From contig CALJNA010000092.1 in the NCBI GenBank assembly GCA_937981955.1, forward strand, positions 1 to 43,239: a stretch of 43,239 nt of DNA, in the 5' to 3' direction. A model generated the notes under the pieces. That model was given only the letters and a program-made list of their open reading frames with translations, did not search any database and had not been told where the DNA came from. A program made the translations under genes and the position numbers. Source of the stretch: an uncultured Granulosicoccaceae bacterium. Its GTDB lineage: Bacteria; Pseudomonadota; Gammaproteobacteria; Granulosicoccales; Granulosicoccaceae. Below, piece by piece: positions 8,506-18,508 of the stretch; the stretch's first letter is position 1, and each line of letters starts with the position of its first letter.

Positions 8506-9150
8506 CTAAGCGGCTATTGCAGTGTCGATTTGATCAAGAACCGGTTGAATGTCGGCATAGTTGAATGCGATAGGCGTCGGTGGTTTACCAACTACTTCGA
8601 AAAACAGGCTTGGAAAACCCTGTGCGCCCAGGTGTCGCGTGAGCTGGATGTTGTCTTTCAATGCAGCCATGTTTGCCGGGCTGTGCAGCGTTTGTTTGAA
8701 AGCGTTCACATCGCAACCAATGGAATCAGCGAGTTTTATTAGAACAGTATCGTCTGACGGGTTTTGTGCATGTAGGTAGTAGGCTTCCTGAATTGCCGTA
8801 ATCATAGGCTCTTCAAAGGCATCGTTTTGCGCCTGAGCTGCAAGCACAGCACGGCATGCAGGGTAGGTTGATCGGCGTGGCGTGTTTAGCGACCAGAAAT
8901 CATGATTGAACTGTGTTCCAGGAATGGTCTGCGTTATCTGATGCCACGTTTGTTGCAGCATCTGTTGCATTGGTTCTGGCATGGGATCATTGGTATCCGG
9001 TGCCAGACCACCAAGCACGTATTGCGTGGTTACGGTGTCAGGAAGTGCTTCTTTCAGCTTTTGCCATTGTGGTTTGAAACCCCAACACCAGCTGCACATA
9101 GGGTCGTGCGCATAGTAGAGCGTATGCTGCTTTGGCGGGTTACTTGTCAT
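8506..9150 (-). CDS. DsbA-family oxidoreductase, FrnE-like
   Basis: This 214-residue thioredoxin-fold protein carries the N-terminal active site CSWC (Cys19-Cys22) in the context DPMCSWCWGFKPQW, which is characteristic of the FrnE/DsbA-like group. A helical insert follows, and the cis-Pro region GAQGFPSLFF lies near the C-terminus. Members act as thiol-disulfide oxidoreductases or isomerases. No signal peptide is visible, so a cytoplasmic location is likely. I chose the ATG at 9150; the frame is open for 47 codons upstream, but that extension is composed of the preceding gene read out of frame. The start overlaps the stop of the coiled-coil gene by 11 bases, so translational coupling is likely. 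Confidence 0.9.
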   Translation of the reverse strand: MTSNPPKQHTLYYAHDPMCSWCWGFKPQWQKLKEALPDTVTTQYVLGGLAPDTNDPMPEPMQQMLQQTWHQITQTIPGTQFNHDFWSLNTPRRSTYPACRAVLAAQAQNDAFEEPMITAIQEAYYLHAQNPSDDTVLIKLADSIGCDVNAFKQTLHSPANMAALKDNIQLTRHLGAQGFPSLFFEVVGKPPTPIAFNYADIQPVLDQIDTAIAA

Positions 9151-9955
9151 TATCGCCAGGTAGATCAGTTGGTGAACCACCAGGTATGGGTTTGTTGTTT
9201 TTTGGGCTTTGTTGGTCGTTGCGATTGAAGAGATTGTTATCCATGGCGATGGTTTCGTCATCATCGAGTGCCATGGTCTGATCTGATTCAATATCGTGCT
9301 GTGTATTGTTGGATGTTACCTTTTTTCTAAGTTCATCAACGTAGTCTGGTTGAACGCGTACCGTTTTATCGAAAGGTTCTGATGGAATGTCTGATGGGTC
9401 GAGCGCAACCGTTGCCTGATCATCGCCAATATTGTTAATCAAGCGCTGGCGTTCAGCTTCCCATGCTTCGCGCTTGGCTGACAGTGTGGCAATTTTGGCT
9501 TCTGTTGTCTCGTCAATGATTGGCTGAGTGTCGGAGTTCGAGACAGCCCCTATGGCTGGTGCTGAGCCTTCCCGGATCATTTTCAGCTCTTCATCTTTTT
9601 GCGCAATGATTCGCTGCAGTCTTTCCTGAGTGTCTGCTTGCTGGCGATTAAGTTCAATCGCATCGGCCCGGGCTTTGTGCACACCGATTTCGTTTTCGCG
9701 CAGCGATTCGCTCAAGTTCTCGTTTCGCGTTTCAAGTTGCTTGTTTTGCTTGTCCAGTAGTTCGTTTTGTTCTTCCAGTTGTTCGGTATCTTGTTTGTAG
9801 CGCAGTTCAAGCTCAGATTGTTTGGTCTCCCACGCGGCATTCGCAGCCTGTATTTCTTTGCTGGCCAGAGCACTGCGAATAGCCCATCCGATAAACAGGC
9901 TCAAAAACGCCGCAGCGAACAGGCAGGCAAGAATTTCAATGACCAACGTATTCAT
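9140..9955 (-). CDS. membrane-anchored coiled-coil protein with repeated D-x-T motifs, unknown function
   Basis: This 271-residue protein has one N-terminal transmembrane helix (about residues 4-27), then a long Gln/Glu/Arg-rich coiled coil (about 35-125) and an acidic, disordered C-terminal tail. The tail carries four related short motifs: DQATVALD, FDKTVRVQ, SDQTMALD and DDETIAMD. They share an acidic residue, Thr, a hydrophobic residue and a second hydrophobic residue two places on. Such motifs resemble docking or phospho-threonine peptides, but that is inference. The gene starts 14 bp after the OmpA/BON gene and overlaps the FrnE-like gene, so the three probably form one operon. I recognise no named family. 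Confidence 0.8.
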   Translation of the reverse strand: MNTLVIEILACLFAAAFLSLFIGWAIRSALASKEIQAANAAWETKQSELELRYKQDTEQLEEQNELLDKQNKQLETRNENLSESLRENEIGVHKARADAIELNRQQADTQERLQRIIAQKDEELKMIREGSAPAIGAVSNSDTQPIIDETTEAKIATLSAKREAWEAERQRLINNIGDDQATVALDPSDIPSEPFDKTVRVQPDYVDELRKKVTSNNTQHDIESDQTMALDDDETIAMDNNLFNRNDQQSPKNNKPIPGGSPTDLPGDNDK

Positions 9956-9969
9956 CGTGACTTATCCGG

Positions 9970-11832
<1,863 letters not shown>

Positions 11833-11900
11833 GTAACAATTGCCAACGTATAGTAAGCTAAACGCAGCGACTCCGATTAGAAGAGGGAATCTGTATTACT

Positions 11901-13202
11901 ATGTACAGCCATCCAGCCCCACATCCTCGCATGCAAAAGCGCAAGCACACCCTGGCCATTCTGTTCGTCTGCCTGTCGGCGTTTTCACTGTTTATGTCGA
12001 ATGATGCAACGGCTCAGGACTATAACGTTCTGCAAGAGTGCATGAAGCTGTCGAATGCCGACGAAGATATCAACAACTGCATTGATAACTATCTCGACCT
12101 CATGGATGACAACATTAACGATATCTCAGATTACATCGGACGAGATCTTCCTGATGCAGCGCTTGATCAGTTTCAACTATCACAGCAAGCTTTTTTCGAA
12201 TATCGCAAGCAGAATTGTTTGTGGTATCTGGAATTTTCAGCCCCCCAGACGCTTGCCGAAAAAATTGCCAAAAATTGTCTGGCCACCATGTCGCAGGAAC
12301 GGCTCGCAGAACTGCAGTCCCTAATAGCAACCGATCGGGGTAAGGCGAATACGTTGCGAGGCTTTTATGTCTACGGTGCTAATCGAAATAGCTTTCAACC
12401 CTGTGGTTCGGACCAACGCTATTGGGTGGAAGGTGACAACGAACAGGTAGGTCAGCTCCAGCAAGACTATTTGAGCCTGTCAACAGCATCGCTTCAGGTG
12501 CTTTATGCTGAACTACGTGGCCAAATCGATACCAGCACAACCTACCCGGAACACAGCGGGATAGTTCAACTTGCTGCTGTAACCGATTTGAAGCTGCCCA
12601 GTGACAGTGAATGTAGCTTGCCCAAAGGTGCCACAGATAAAACGCTGGCCAGTCGCCCTGAAATAAAGCCTCCTGCTGTTCCTGAGCCAGAGCCGGAACC
12701 TGCTATCGCAGAGTCCAGCGACCCTGAACAAGTACTTCGAGCCTATTTTGGAGAATGGCTTGCCGAATGCAAGCAAAACAAATCCAGTTACACCTGTGAG
12801 CTTATCGTCGGCTTCAATGGTAAAGACGTTGAAGAAGACAAGCGACCGGAGTTACGGTTGAGTCGTCGGGCCAATCAACGCACACTGGCTTACATGAGTT
12901 TCCCTGATCGCGAAGTGGACTCGCCTACCAAGATTCGCTGGCGCGTCGACAACTATACATTCGGCGATATTGTCGGCTCCGAGATTCGGGTTGATGAGTC
13001 TGGTACGCAACAACTGGTGCACGAGAAAAAATTTCTTCGTGATGACCTTATGCCACTGCTTAAAGGTGGTAGTGAAGTGGGAGTTGAAGTATTGGTTGAT
13101 GTCGATGATGATTTTGGTGACAAGTACACCGCATCGTTAAAGGGTCTCACGCGTGCGTTGAGCTTTGCCGATGACTTTGTCGCCAGCGGTGGCAAGCTCT
13201 GA
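11901..13202 (+). CDS. exported protein with N-terminal LprI-like domain, otherwise uncharacterised
   Basis: This 433-residue protein has a signal peptide ending near DATAQ (about residue 39). Residues about 45-140 fit the LprI/DUF1311 pattern: four cysteines, the segment LSQQAFFEYRKQNC and the C-terminal KNCLATMSQERLAELQSL. Family members include lysozyme inhibitors. A second block starting GFYVYGANRNSFQPCGS and ending in YAELRG looks like a small beta domain found in other envelope proteins. After a Pro/Glu linker, the C-terminal part (about 275-433) has WLAECKQ and SYTCEL with paired cysteines, loosely like IalB-type proteins. The ATG at 11901 has AGAGGG upstream. It diverges from the OmpA/BON operon and is followed 19 bp later by thiN. 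Confidence 0.8.
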   Translation: MYSHPAPHPRMQKRKHTLAILFVCLSAFSLFMSNDATAQDYNVLQECMKLSNADEDINNCIDNYLDLMDDNINDISDYIGRDLPDAALDQFQLSQQAFFEYRKQNCLWYLEFSAPQTLAEKIAKNCLATMSQERLAELQSLIATDRGKANTLRGFYVYGANRNSFQPCGSDQRYWVEGDNEQVGQLQQDYLSLSTASLQVLYAELRGQIDTSTTYPEHSGIVQLAAVTDLKLPSDSECSLPKGATDKTLASRPEIKPPAVPEPEPEPAIAESSDPEQVLRAYFGEWLAECKQNKSSYTCELIVGFNGKDVEEDKRPELRLSRRANQRTLAYMSFPDREVDSPTKIRWRVDNYTFGDIVGSEIRVDESGTQQLVHEKKFLRDDLMPLLKGGSEVGVEVLVDVDDDFGDKYTASLKGLTRALSFADDFVASGGKL

Positions 13203-13221
13203 TGTTTTGTGTTTTTGACCG

Positions 13222-13872
13222 GTGACCCGCGCAATTGTTTTCGCCAATGGCGATTGCAGCGATTATGTTCGCTCACTGGTCCAAATCTCCAGCACGGATT
13301 TTCTGGTGTGCGCCGATGGCGGGATTCGTCATTGTCGGGCAGCCGGTTTGCAACCGGATTTACTCGTCGGTGACTTCGACAGTATCGATCACGATGCGGC
13401 ACAACTCGTTGCACGCGGTCAAATTGAGTGCCTGAATTTTCCTCCTGAAAAAAATGCCAGCGACCTGGAACTAACTTTCGATACGCTGTGCGATCGTTCC
13501 ATTGATGAAGTCGTTTTACTGGGTGTCTCCGGTGGTCGAACGGATCATTTTTTGTTCAACTGGCAGCTTGCAGGTTCTCGAGCGTGGCCATTCAATTTAC
13601 GAGTGGTGGATGATTTTGTTGATGCTTATCTGGTGAGTAAAGCCAGACCACTTTCGTTAGCGCCCCCGTTAAAACAAACATTCAGTGTGATACCGCTGGT
13701 CAGCAACGCAACCGGCGTCGGGGTTAGCGGCGCGAAGTATCCGCTTGATAATGCCTGTTTGCCTTTAGGCAGCACATTGGGTCTGAGCAATGTTGTGACC
13801 GGGTCACGTTTACAGGTCAGCGTTGAACAGGGTATTGTTATGGTAATGCTGGCTCACGAAGACAAGCCATAA
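13222..13872 (+). CDS. thiN: thiamine pyrophosphokinase
   Basis: This 216-residue enzyme transfers pyrophosphate from ATP to thiamine to make thiamine pyrophosphate (EC 2.7.6.2). Diagnostic motifs are ADGG (31-34), GDFDS (50-54), EKNASDLELTFD and GVSGGRTDHFLFN, followed by the C-terminal beta domain with a GxSNV-like turn (LGLSNVVTG). The start is GTG, and no strong ribosome binding site precedes it. Together with the riboswitch-controlled thiBPQ transporter at 14999-18246, it gives a complete route from external thiamine to the active cofactor. It is 19 bp downstream of the LprI-like gene on the same strand. Confidence 0.95.
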   Translation: MTRAIVFANGDCSDYVRSLVQISSTDFLVCADGGIRHCRAAGLQPDLLVGDFDSIDHDAAQLVARGQIECLNFPPEKNASDLELTFDTLCDRSIDEVVLLGVSGGRTDHFLFNWQLAGSRAWPFNLRVVDDFVDAYLVSKARPLSLAPPLKQTFSVIPLVSNATGVGVSGAKYPLDNACLPLGSTLGLSNVVTGSRLQVSVEQGIVMVMLAHEDKP

Positions 13873-13939
13873 CGAGCTCAGCGTATGTTTTGCTGCAGCG
13901 CAATCACACCCACACAGTTTTATTCAACTTACAAGTGTC

Positions 13940-14989
13940 ATGAACAACTCTTCCATGATTGATGTACGAAGCGATACGGTCACGCAGCCAACTGACGCCA
14001 TGCGAGATGCCATGCGTAACGCCGAAGTCGGTGACGATGTTTACAAATCCGACCCGACAGTCAATCGCCTGCAGGACATGAGTGCAGAGCTGCTCGGACA
14101 TGAGGCTGCGTTGTTTATGCCAACTGGCACGCAATCCAATTTAGTGGCGTTGTTAACTCATTGTCAGCGCGGCGATGAATATATCGTTGGAAGCGATGCA
14201 CATACTTACAAGTACGAAGGTGGTGGAGCGGCAGCGCTTGGTGGGATACAGCCGCAGCCGTTGGCATTCGGTAATAATGGTGAACTACCACTGCACGAAG
14301 TCGAGCAACTGATCAAGGCAGATGATGTGCATTTCGCGGTAACCAAACTGTTGTGTCTTGAGAACACTCAGCATGGTCGCGTACAAAGCCTTGGGTATAT
14401 GCAGACGGCCAGAGAGTTTGCGCAGCAACACAATTTGCTTTTGCACCTAGATGGTGCGCGTATGGCAAATGCAGCTGTTGCGCTTGGCGCTACGCTTGAG
14501 GCGGTAGCCAAACCGTTCCACACAGTTTCTTTATGCTTATCGAAAGGTCTTGGAGCGCCCGTAGGCTCCATATTGGTTGGAGATAAAGCGTTTATCGAGC
14601 AGGCCCTGCGCTGGCGTAAAGTCACTGGCGGTGGAATGCGGCAGGCCGGTGTGCTTGCAGCTGCGGGTATCCTGGCTTTAACAGACGGGTTTGATCGATT
14701 GCATCAGGACCATGAACGTGCCGCTCGTCTGGCTGAGTTACTGAACGATTTGCCAGGGGTAGCTGTCCGTAAGGACTGGACTCAAACCAACATGGTCTGG
14801 CTCGACTATGACGCTGGCCATGCAAGTGCGTTAAGTGCCCATGCAGAAAGTCGTGGCTTATTGCTCTCAGCTGGCAAGGTGTCCGGGCGAGTGGTAATTC
14901 ATCGCAATATATCTGACAAGGATGTGGAAACGGTAGCGGAGATTATCAAGAGCTACTTTGAGCAGGCGGTCAGTTCATCCAAGAGCTAG
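13940..14989 (+). CDS. ltaE: low-specificity L-threonine aldolase
   Basis: This 349-residue PLP enzyme cleaves L-threonine or allo-threonine to glycine and acetaldehyde. Evidence includes the N-terminal IDVRSDTVTQPTDAMRDAM, the EVGDDVYKSDPTVNRLQ block, HLDGARMANA for the PLP-binding Asp, and the Schiff-base lysine K202 in SLCLSKGLGAPVGS, followed by GGGMRQAG. Length matches the family. It lies between thiN and the convergent thiBPQ operon, with only 9 bp separating its stop from the thiQ stop, so no room remains for a separate terminator. A functional link to thiamine is not evident. Confidence 0.96.
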   Translation: MNNSSMIDVRSDTVTQPTDAMRDAMRNAEVGDDVYKSDPTVNRLQDMSAELLGHEAALFMPTGTQSNLVALLTHCQRGDEYIVGSDAHTYKYEGGGAAALGGIQPQPLAFGNNGELPLHEVEQLIKADDVHFAVTKLLCLENTQHGRVQSLGYMQTAREFAQQHNLLLHLDGARMANAAVALGATLEAVAKPFHTVSLCLSKGLGAPVGSILVGDKAFIEQALRWRKVTGGGMRQAGVLAAAGILALTDGFDRLHQDHERAARLAELLNDLPGVAVRKDWTQTNMVWLDYDAGHASALSAHAESRGLLLSAGKVSGRVVIHRNISDKDVETVAEIIKSYFEQAVSSSKS

Positions 14990-14998
14990 TTTGGTAAT

Positions 14999-15637
14999 CT
15001 AGTTTTGTTTTATAAGTTCACCTTCGGTGAGTTCGTACAGTTGTGCGTTAAGCATATGTGCATCATCACTATTATGCGTAACCAGTACAACACACAAACT
15101 GTGTTCCTGGATAACGTTACGGGTTAATTCAATCATCTCATGGCGTGTGCTTTCATCCAATGCGCTAAAGGGCTCGTCGAGCAACAGGACTGGTTGTTTC
15201 CTTAATAGACAACGTGCCAGAGCAACTCGTTGCTGCTCGCCACCAGACAAGGTTGACGCATTTTTTTTCGCATATCCGTGCAATCCGACTTCGTCCAGCG
15301 TTCTGTTGATACTCGAATGGTCTTCGTTAGTCAGTTTTAATTGCGGGTTTATGCCTAGGCCAATGTTCTGTTCAACTGAAAGGTGAGAGAACAAATTGTG
15401 TTGCTGGAATAAAGTGGTAACCGGTCTTTGATTCGCGGGCAAGCCCAGCAAGGATTGCCCGTTCCATTGCAACTCGCCATTGGTTGACCGAAGAAAACCC
15501 GCGATAACATTGAGCATGGTGCTTTTGCCAGAGCCACTTTTACCCAGTATGGCGCTGACCCGGTCAACGCCTGCACAAAGGTTGTAGCAGTAGCGGTTTT
15601 CACCAAGCTGAACCGTCAGCTTTTCAAGCGTAAGCAT
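14999..15637 (-). CDS. thiQ: thiamine ABC transporter ATP-binding protein
   Basis: This 212-residue ATPase shows Walker A GKSGSGKST (32-40), the Q-loop in TTLFQQHNLFSHLSVEQN, signature LSGGEQQRVALARCL, Walker B VLLLDEPFSALD and the switch histidine in LVTHN. Its short length and N-terminus MLTLEKLTV fit ThiQ. It overlaps the end of thiP by 14 bases and is last in the riboswitch-led thiBPQ operon. It powers uptake of thiamine and thiamine phosphates from the periplasm. Confidence 0.94.
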   Translation of the reverse strand: MLTLEKLTVQLGENRYCYNLCAGVDRVSAILGKSGSGKSTMLNVIAGFLRSTNGELQWNGQSLLGLPANQRPVTTLFQQHNLFSHLSVEQNIGLGINPQLKLTNEDHSSINRTLDEVGLHGYAKKNASTLSGGEQQRVALARCLLRKQPVLLLDEPFSALDESTRHEMIELTRNVIQEHSLCVVLVTHNSDDAHMLNAQLYELTEGELIKQN

Positions 15638-17246
15638 GGTTGTACCTTTTTACCGTACCTGATACAACAGCCTGTAAAATCAGGAATAAAATTAAGCAGG
15701 TGATCAGTAACAATGCCGCAGTAGTGGCGGCTTCGTGAAATCGGTACCCGCCCATGCGTTGGAAAAGCAACAAAGGCAAAGTCATTGCGCGTTCAGAACC
15801 GAACAGGGCAATCGCACTTAAATCACCCGCAGCCAGTGTAGCGGAAATGGCCATGGCGAAACCCAGTGGCTTTCTAACAAGTGGCCAGTCCAGTAAACGC
15901 CATCGACTCCAGCCGATGATACCCAACGATTGTATTACCCGGTCTTGTTGCTCCGCAGCTTGCATCAGTGGTCCGTCAAGAATGCGTAACACAAAGGGTA
16001 GTGCCATGAGACTGTTAATCAATATAGCCAGACCCAGAGCGATAGAAAATACGTCGGCAACATTTCTCAGAAGTAAGAACAACCCGGTACCCAGTACAAC
16101 CGGCGGCATAACCAATATGATATTGCCAGCATGTTGTATCCATTGTCCCAGTCGATAATGTCCGAGTCTAATGCGTAAGTGTCTGGAGCTTAGCAGCAAA
16201 CCGATGCCCATCAATACCGATAAACACGATGCAACCAGAGCGATAAACAGCGTATTGAATACGGCTTTTATGGTGTTGTCATGAAGTAAGACTTTTATGG
16301 TTGATGGATTAATGGCAGAAATGATCAGTCCAATTAAGGGCATGATTACGAAAAGCGTTGCGACTGCAATTAACAGAAAATTCAGCCAGCGATAGCCCGA
16401 CACGGGTCTGAACAACTGATCAGGTATGCGATGACCAAAACCCAGTGGTGCTTCGTGCTTGAAAAAGGCACTCAGCAGTAACAGTGCCGAACAAAACAGC
16501 AATTGAACAATGGCCAGTGACACAGCAGCATCAAGATCAAAATCGAATCGCAAGGCTTGATAGATGGCTACTTCTACGGTGGTTGCGCGAGGGCCACCGC
16601 CCAACGCCATTACTATCGTGAAGCTGGTAAAGCACAGCGTGAAAATCAGCATGAATACGCCGACCAGTTGTGTACGCATTGCGGGCCATTCGATAAAGCG
16701 AAACTGCGCCGATGCGTTCATTCGCAATTGTGTTGACAGTCGCCATTGTTCATTTGGAATGTTATCCAGTGATTGCAACAGAATTCTGGTTGCCAAAGGC
16801 AGATTGAAAAACACGTGGGCCAGCAGTATGCCGACAAGACCGTAAATGGAGAACGGCTTTATCCCGAACAGCCCGATAAAGTCGTTCAACCAGCCGGTTC
16901 GTCCGAATACCGCCACAATGCCGAATATGGCAACCAGTGTTGGAATCACCAGCGACAGGCTGAACAGATTAATCAGCAGTTTGCGTCCAGGAAAGCGTTG
17001 CTCACGCGATAAAGCTTGCGCAATCGGGATGGCCAAAGCAACGGATAAACAGGCGGACATAAGCGCCTGATAAAAACTAAACCAGATAACGCGCCTGAAG
17101 TGTGAGTTGGTTAGAACATCCTGAGGCGCAACATTGGTTGCAGATAGCACTAATGCAGCCAGCGGCAGAACCGTGATCAGCGCCAGTACCGTCAGCGCTA
17201 ATACACCAGGCATCCACCACCGGCCGATACTGCTAGTTAGCGGCAT
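15624..17246 (-). CDS. thiP: thiamine ABC transporter permease
   Basis: This 540-residue inner-membrane protein has two homologous halves, each with about six helices and a binding-protein-dependent transport (EAA-type) loop. The first contains LSTQLRMNASAQFRFIEWP and the second IIGWSRWRLLDWPLVRKP. Such a two-halves-in-one layout is typical for ThiP. It overlaps thiB by 14 bases at its start and thiQ by 14 at its end, so the three genes are translationally coupled. It forms the membrane channel for thiamine uptake. Confidence 0.94.
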   Translation of the reverse strand: MPLTSSIGRWWMPGVLALTVLALITVLPLAALVLSATNVAPQDVLTNSHFRRVIWFSFYQALMSACLSVALAIPIAQALSREQRFPGRKLLINLFSLSLVIPTLVAIFGIVAVFGRTGWLNDFIGLFGIKPFSIYGLVGILLAHVFFNLPLATRILLQSLDNIPNEQWRLSTQLRMNASAQFRFIEWPAMRTQLVGVFMLIFTLCFTSFTIVMALGGGPRATTVEVAIYQALRFDFDLDAAVSLAIVQLLFCSALLLLSAFFKHEAPLGFGHRIPDQLFRPVSGYRWLNFLLIAVATLFVIMPLIGLIISAINPSTIKVLLHDNTIKAVFNTLFIALVASCLSVLMGIGLLLSSRHLRIRLGHYRLGQWIQHAGNIILVMPPVVLGTGLFLLLRNVADVFSIALGLAILINSLMALPFVLRILDGPLMQAAEQQDRVIQSLGIIGWSRWRLLDWPLVRKPLGFAMAISATLAAGDLSAIALFGSERAMTLPLLLFQRMGGYRFHEAATTAALLLITCLILFLILQAVVSGTVKRYNHAYA

Positions 17247-18246
17247 TCAGCCACTCATCAATCCAGGCTTTTCGCTCATCTCGAACTGTGTTGGTATCAA
17301 GCAGCAGAGATTTTGATGGCTTGATTAACTTTGAGAATTCTTCTGGCAACGCATCACCGATATCCGTACTTGGGTACATGACGTTGGTTAGCGGCAATGC
17401 AGATTGCGCCTCCTTTGAAATCAGGAATTGCAAAAATGATTTTCCCAACTCTTGATTCGGTGAATTCTTCAACAGAGCGGCGACTTCAATTTGTAAATAA
17501 TGCCCTTCATCAAATGCGGCGGCCTGATACTGTTCGGTCTTATCAATCGCCATATGATAACCGGGCGATGTATCGTAACTGAGGACCATTGGTGCTTCAC
17601 CGTTTAGAAACAATGAAAAGTACGCTTCACTCCAACCCTTTGTAACGGTGAGTATCTTTGGTTGCAGTTTTTTCCAGACATCGCTTGCATCATCGCCATA
17701 CACAGCCTTAACCCATAACATGAGGCCTAGCCCCGGTGTGCTGGTGCGTGGGTCCTGGATAATGATTTTCAGGTCATCAGGTGCGTTGACCAGTTCATCG
17801 AGACTGGTGGGTGGTTCGGCAAGCATCTCGGTGTCATAAACGAATGCGAAGTGACCGTAGTCGAATGGAACGAAAATATCGGATGCCCAATCAACCGGTA
17901 ATTGTACAGCGGACAAATCGGCACCGGATTCAGTGAGAAGGCCAGTGTCTTCAGCCAGCGCCATTAAGTTGTAGTCTAAACCCAAAACAACGTCTGCTTT
18001 ACTGGCATCACCTTCAAGCTGAACTCTGTTGAGTATGGCTGCTGAACTATCAATCGCAACAAAATTCAAAGTGCAATCACACTCTTTTTCGAATGCGGTT
18101 TTGATAACAGGCCCCGGTCCCCATTCGGACGTAAACGAATCGTAGGTATAAACGGTTAGTGTATTTGCGGCATGGCCGGGCAGTGCAACAATGCACAAAA
18201 GGCCAAGTAAACATAAAGATACGGAATGTCGAAAACGGCTAATCAC
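17233..18246 (-). CDS. thiB: periplasmic thiamine-binding protein
   Basis: This 337-residue protein has a signal peptide (cut after about residue 26, GHAA) and the family opening LTVYTYDSFTSEWGPGP. Further matches are DVVLGLDYNLMA, DWASDIFVPFDYGHFAFVYD, DPRTSTPGLGLMLW and TKGWSEAYFSLFLNGEAPMVLSYDTSPGYH; the conserved Tyr and Trp residues stack on thiamine in characterised ThiB. The start is GTG with AGGAG seven bases upstream. The gene lies directly behind a TPP riboswitch, which supports the thiamine assignment independently. Confidence 0.96.
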   Translation of the reverse strand: MISRFRHSVSLCLLGLLCIVALPGHAANTLTVYTYDSFTSEWGPGPVIKTAFEKECDCTLNFVAIDSSAAILNRVQLEGDASKADVVLGLDYNLMALAEDTGLLTESGADLSAVQLPVDWASDIFVPFDYGHFAFVYDTEMLAEPPTSLDELVNAPDDLKIIIQDPRTSTPGLGLMLWVKAVYGDDASDVWKKLQPKILTVTKGWSEAYFSLFLNGEAPMVLSYDTSPGYHMAIDKTEQYQAAAFDEGHYLQIEVAALLKNSPNQELGKSFLQFLISKEAQSALPLTNVMYPSTDIGDALPEEFSKLIKPSKSLLLDTNTVRDERKAWIDEWLNAAN

Positions 18247-18299
18247 TGACTAACTCCTGAGTAAATGGATGCAAGTGATGACCAGTCGGGATGGTTTGA

Positions 18300-18380
18300 G
18301 CTCAATTCCTACGCCGGTACTAGCCGGATCAGGTTCTACGGGTTGTTGTTACTCTCAGCCTTACGGCACCCCGATGAGTC
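18300..18380 (-). promoter_or_regulatory. TPP riboswitch (THI element) of thiBPQ
   Basis: Read on the minus strand, the aptamer core is unmistakable: GGGGTGCC, then GGCTGAGAG, then ACCCGTAGAACCTGATC, then a CCGG...CCGGCGTAGGAA 3' part. The pyrimidine-sensing CTGAGA and the pyrophosphate-helix GAACCTGATC are intact, and CTCA at the 5' end can pair with TGAG at the 3' end to close P1. About 53 bases separate it from the thiB GTG. No hairpin with a U run lies between, so control of translation initiation by hiding AGGAG is more likely than transcription termination. High TPP should turn thiBPQ off. Confidence 0.97.
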
Positions 18381-18409
18381 ATCTGTGTACCCGTTTTATC
18401 AGGCACGTT

Positions 18410-18415
18410 CATATA
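18410..18415 (-). promoter_or_regulatory. possible -10 element for the thiBPQ leader
   Basis: A minus-strand TATATG lies about 30 bases ahead of the riboswitch aptamer, in a position where transcription would start just before it. A matching -35 is not obvious: TTGCAT is present but about 20 bases away. This is only a suggestion. Confidence 0.3.
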
Positions 18416-18508
18416 GTGGTCCTAAAATGCGCCGGATGCAAGCAGATCGCCCCATTTGAAATGATAAACACCTTTTCCAATCTGCCAGCTTGTGACCCGT
18501 TTGGGCAT

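Noticed and set aside
9151-9291. N-terminal extension of the FrnE-like protein
   Set aside because: The 47 extra codons are the coiled-coil gene read out of frame; the conserved domain begins after the ATG at 9150.
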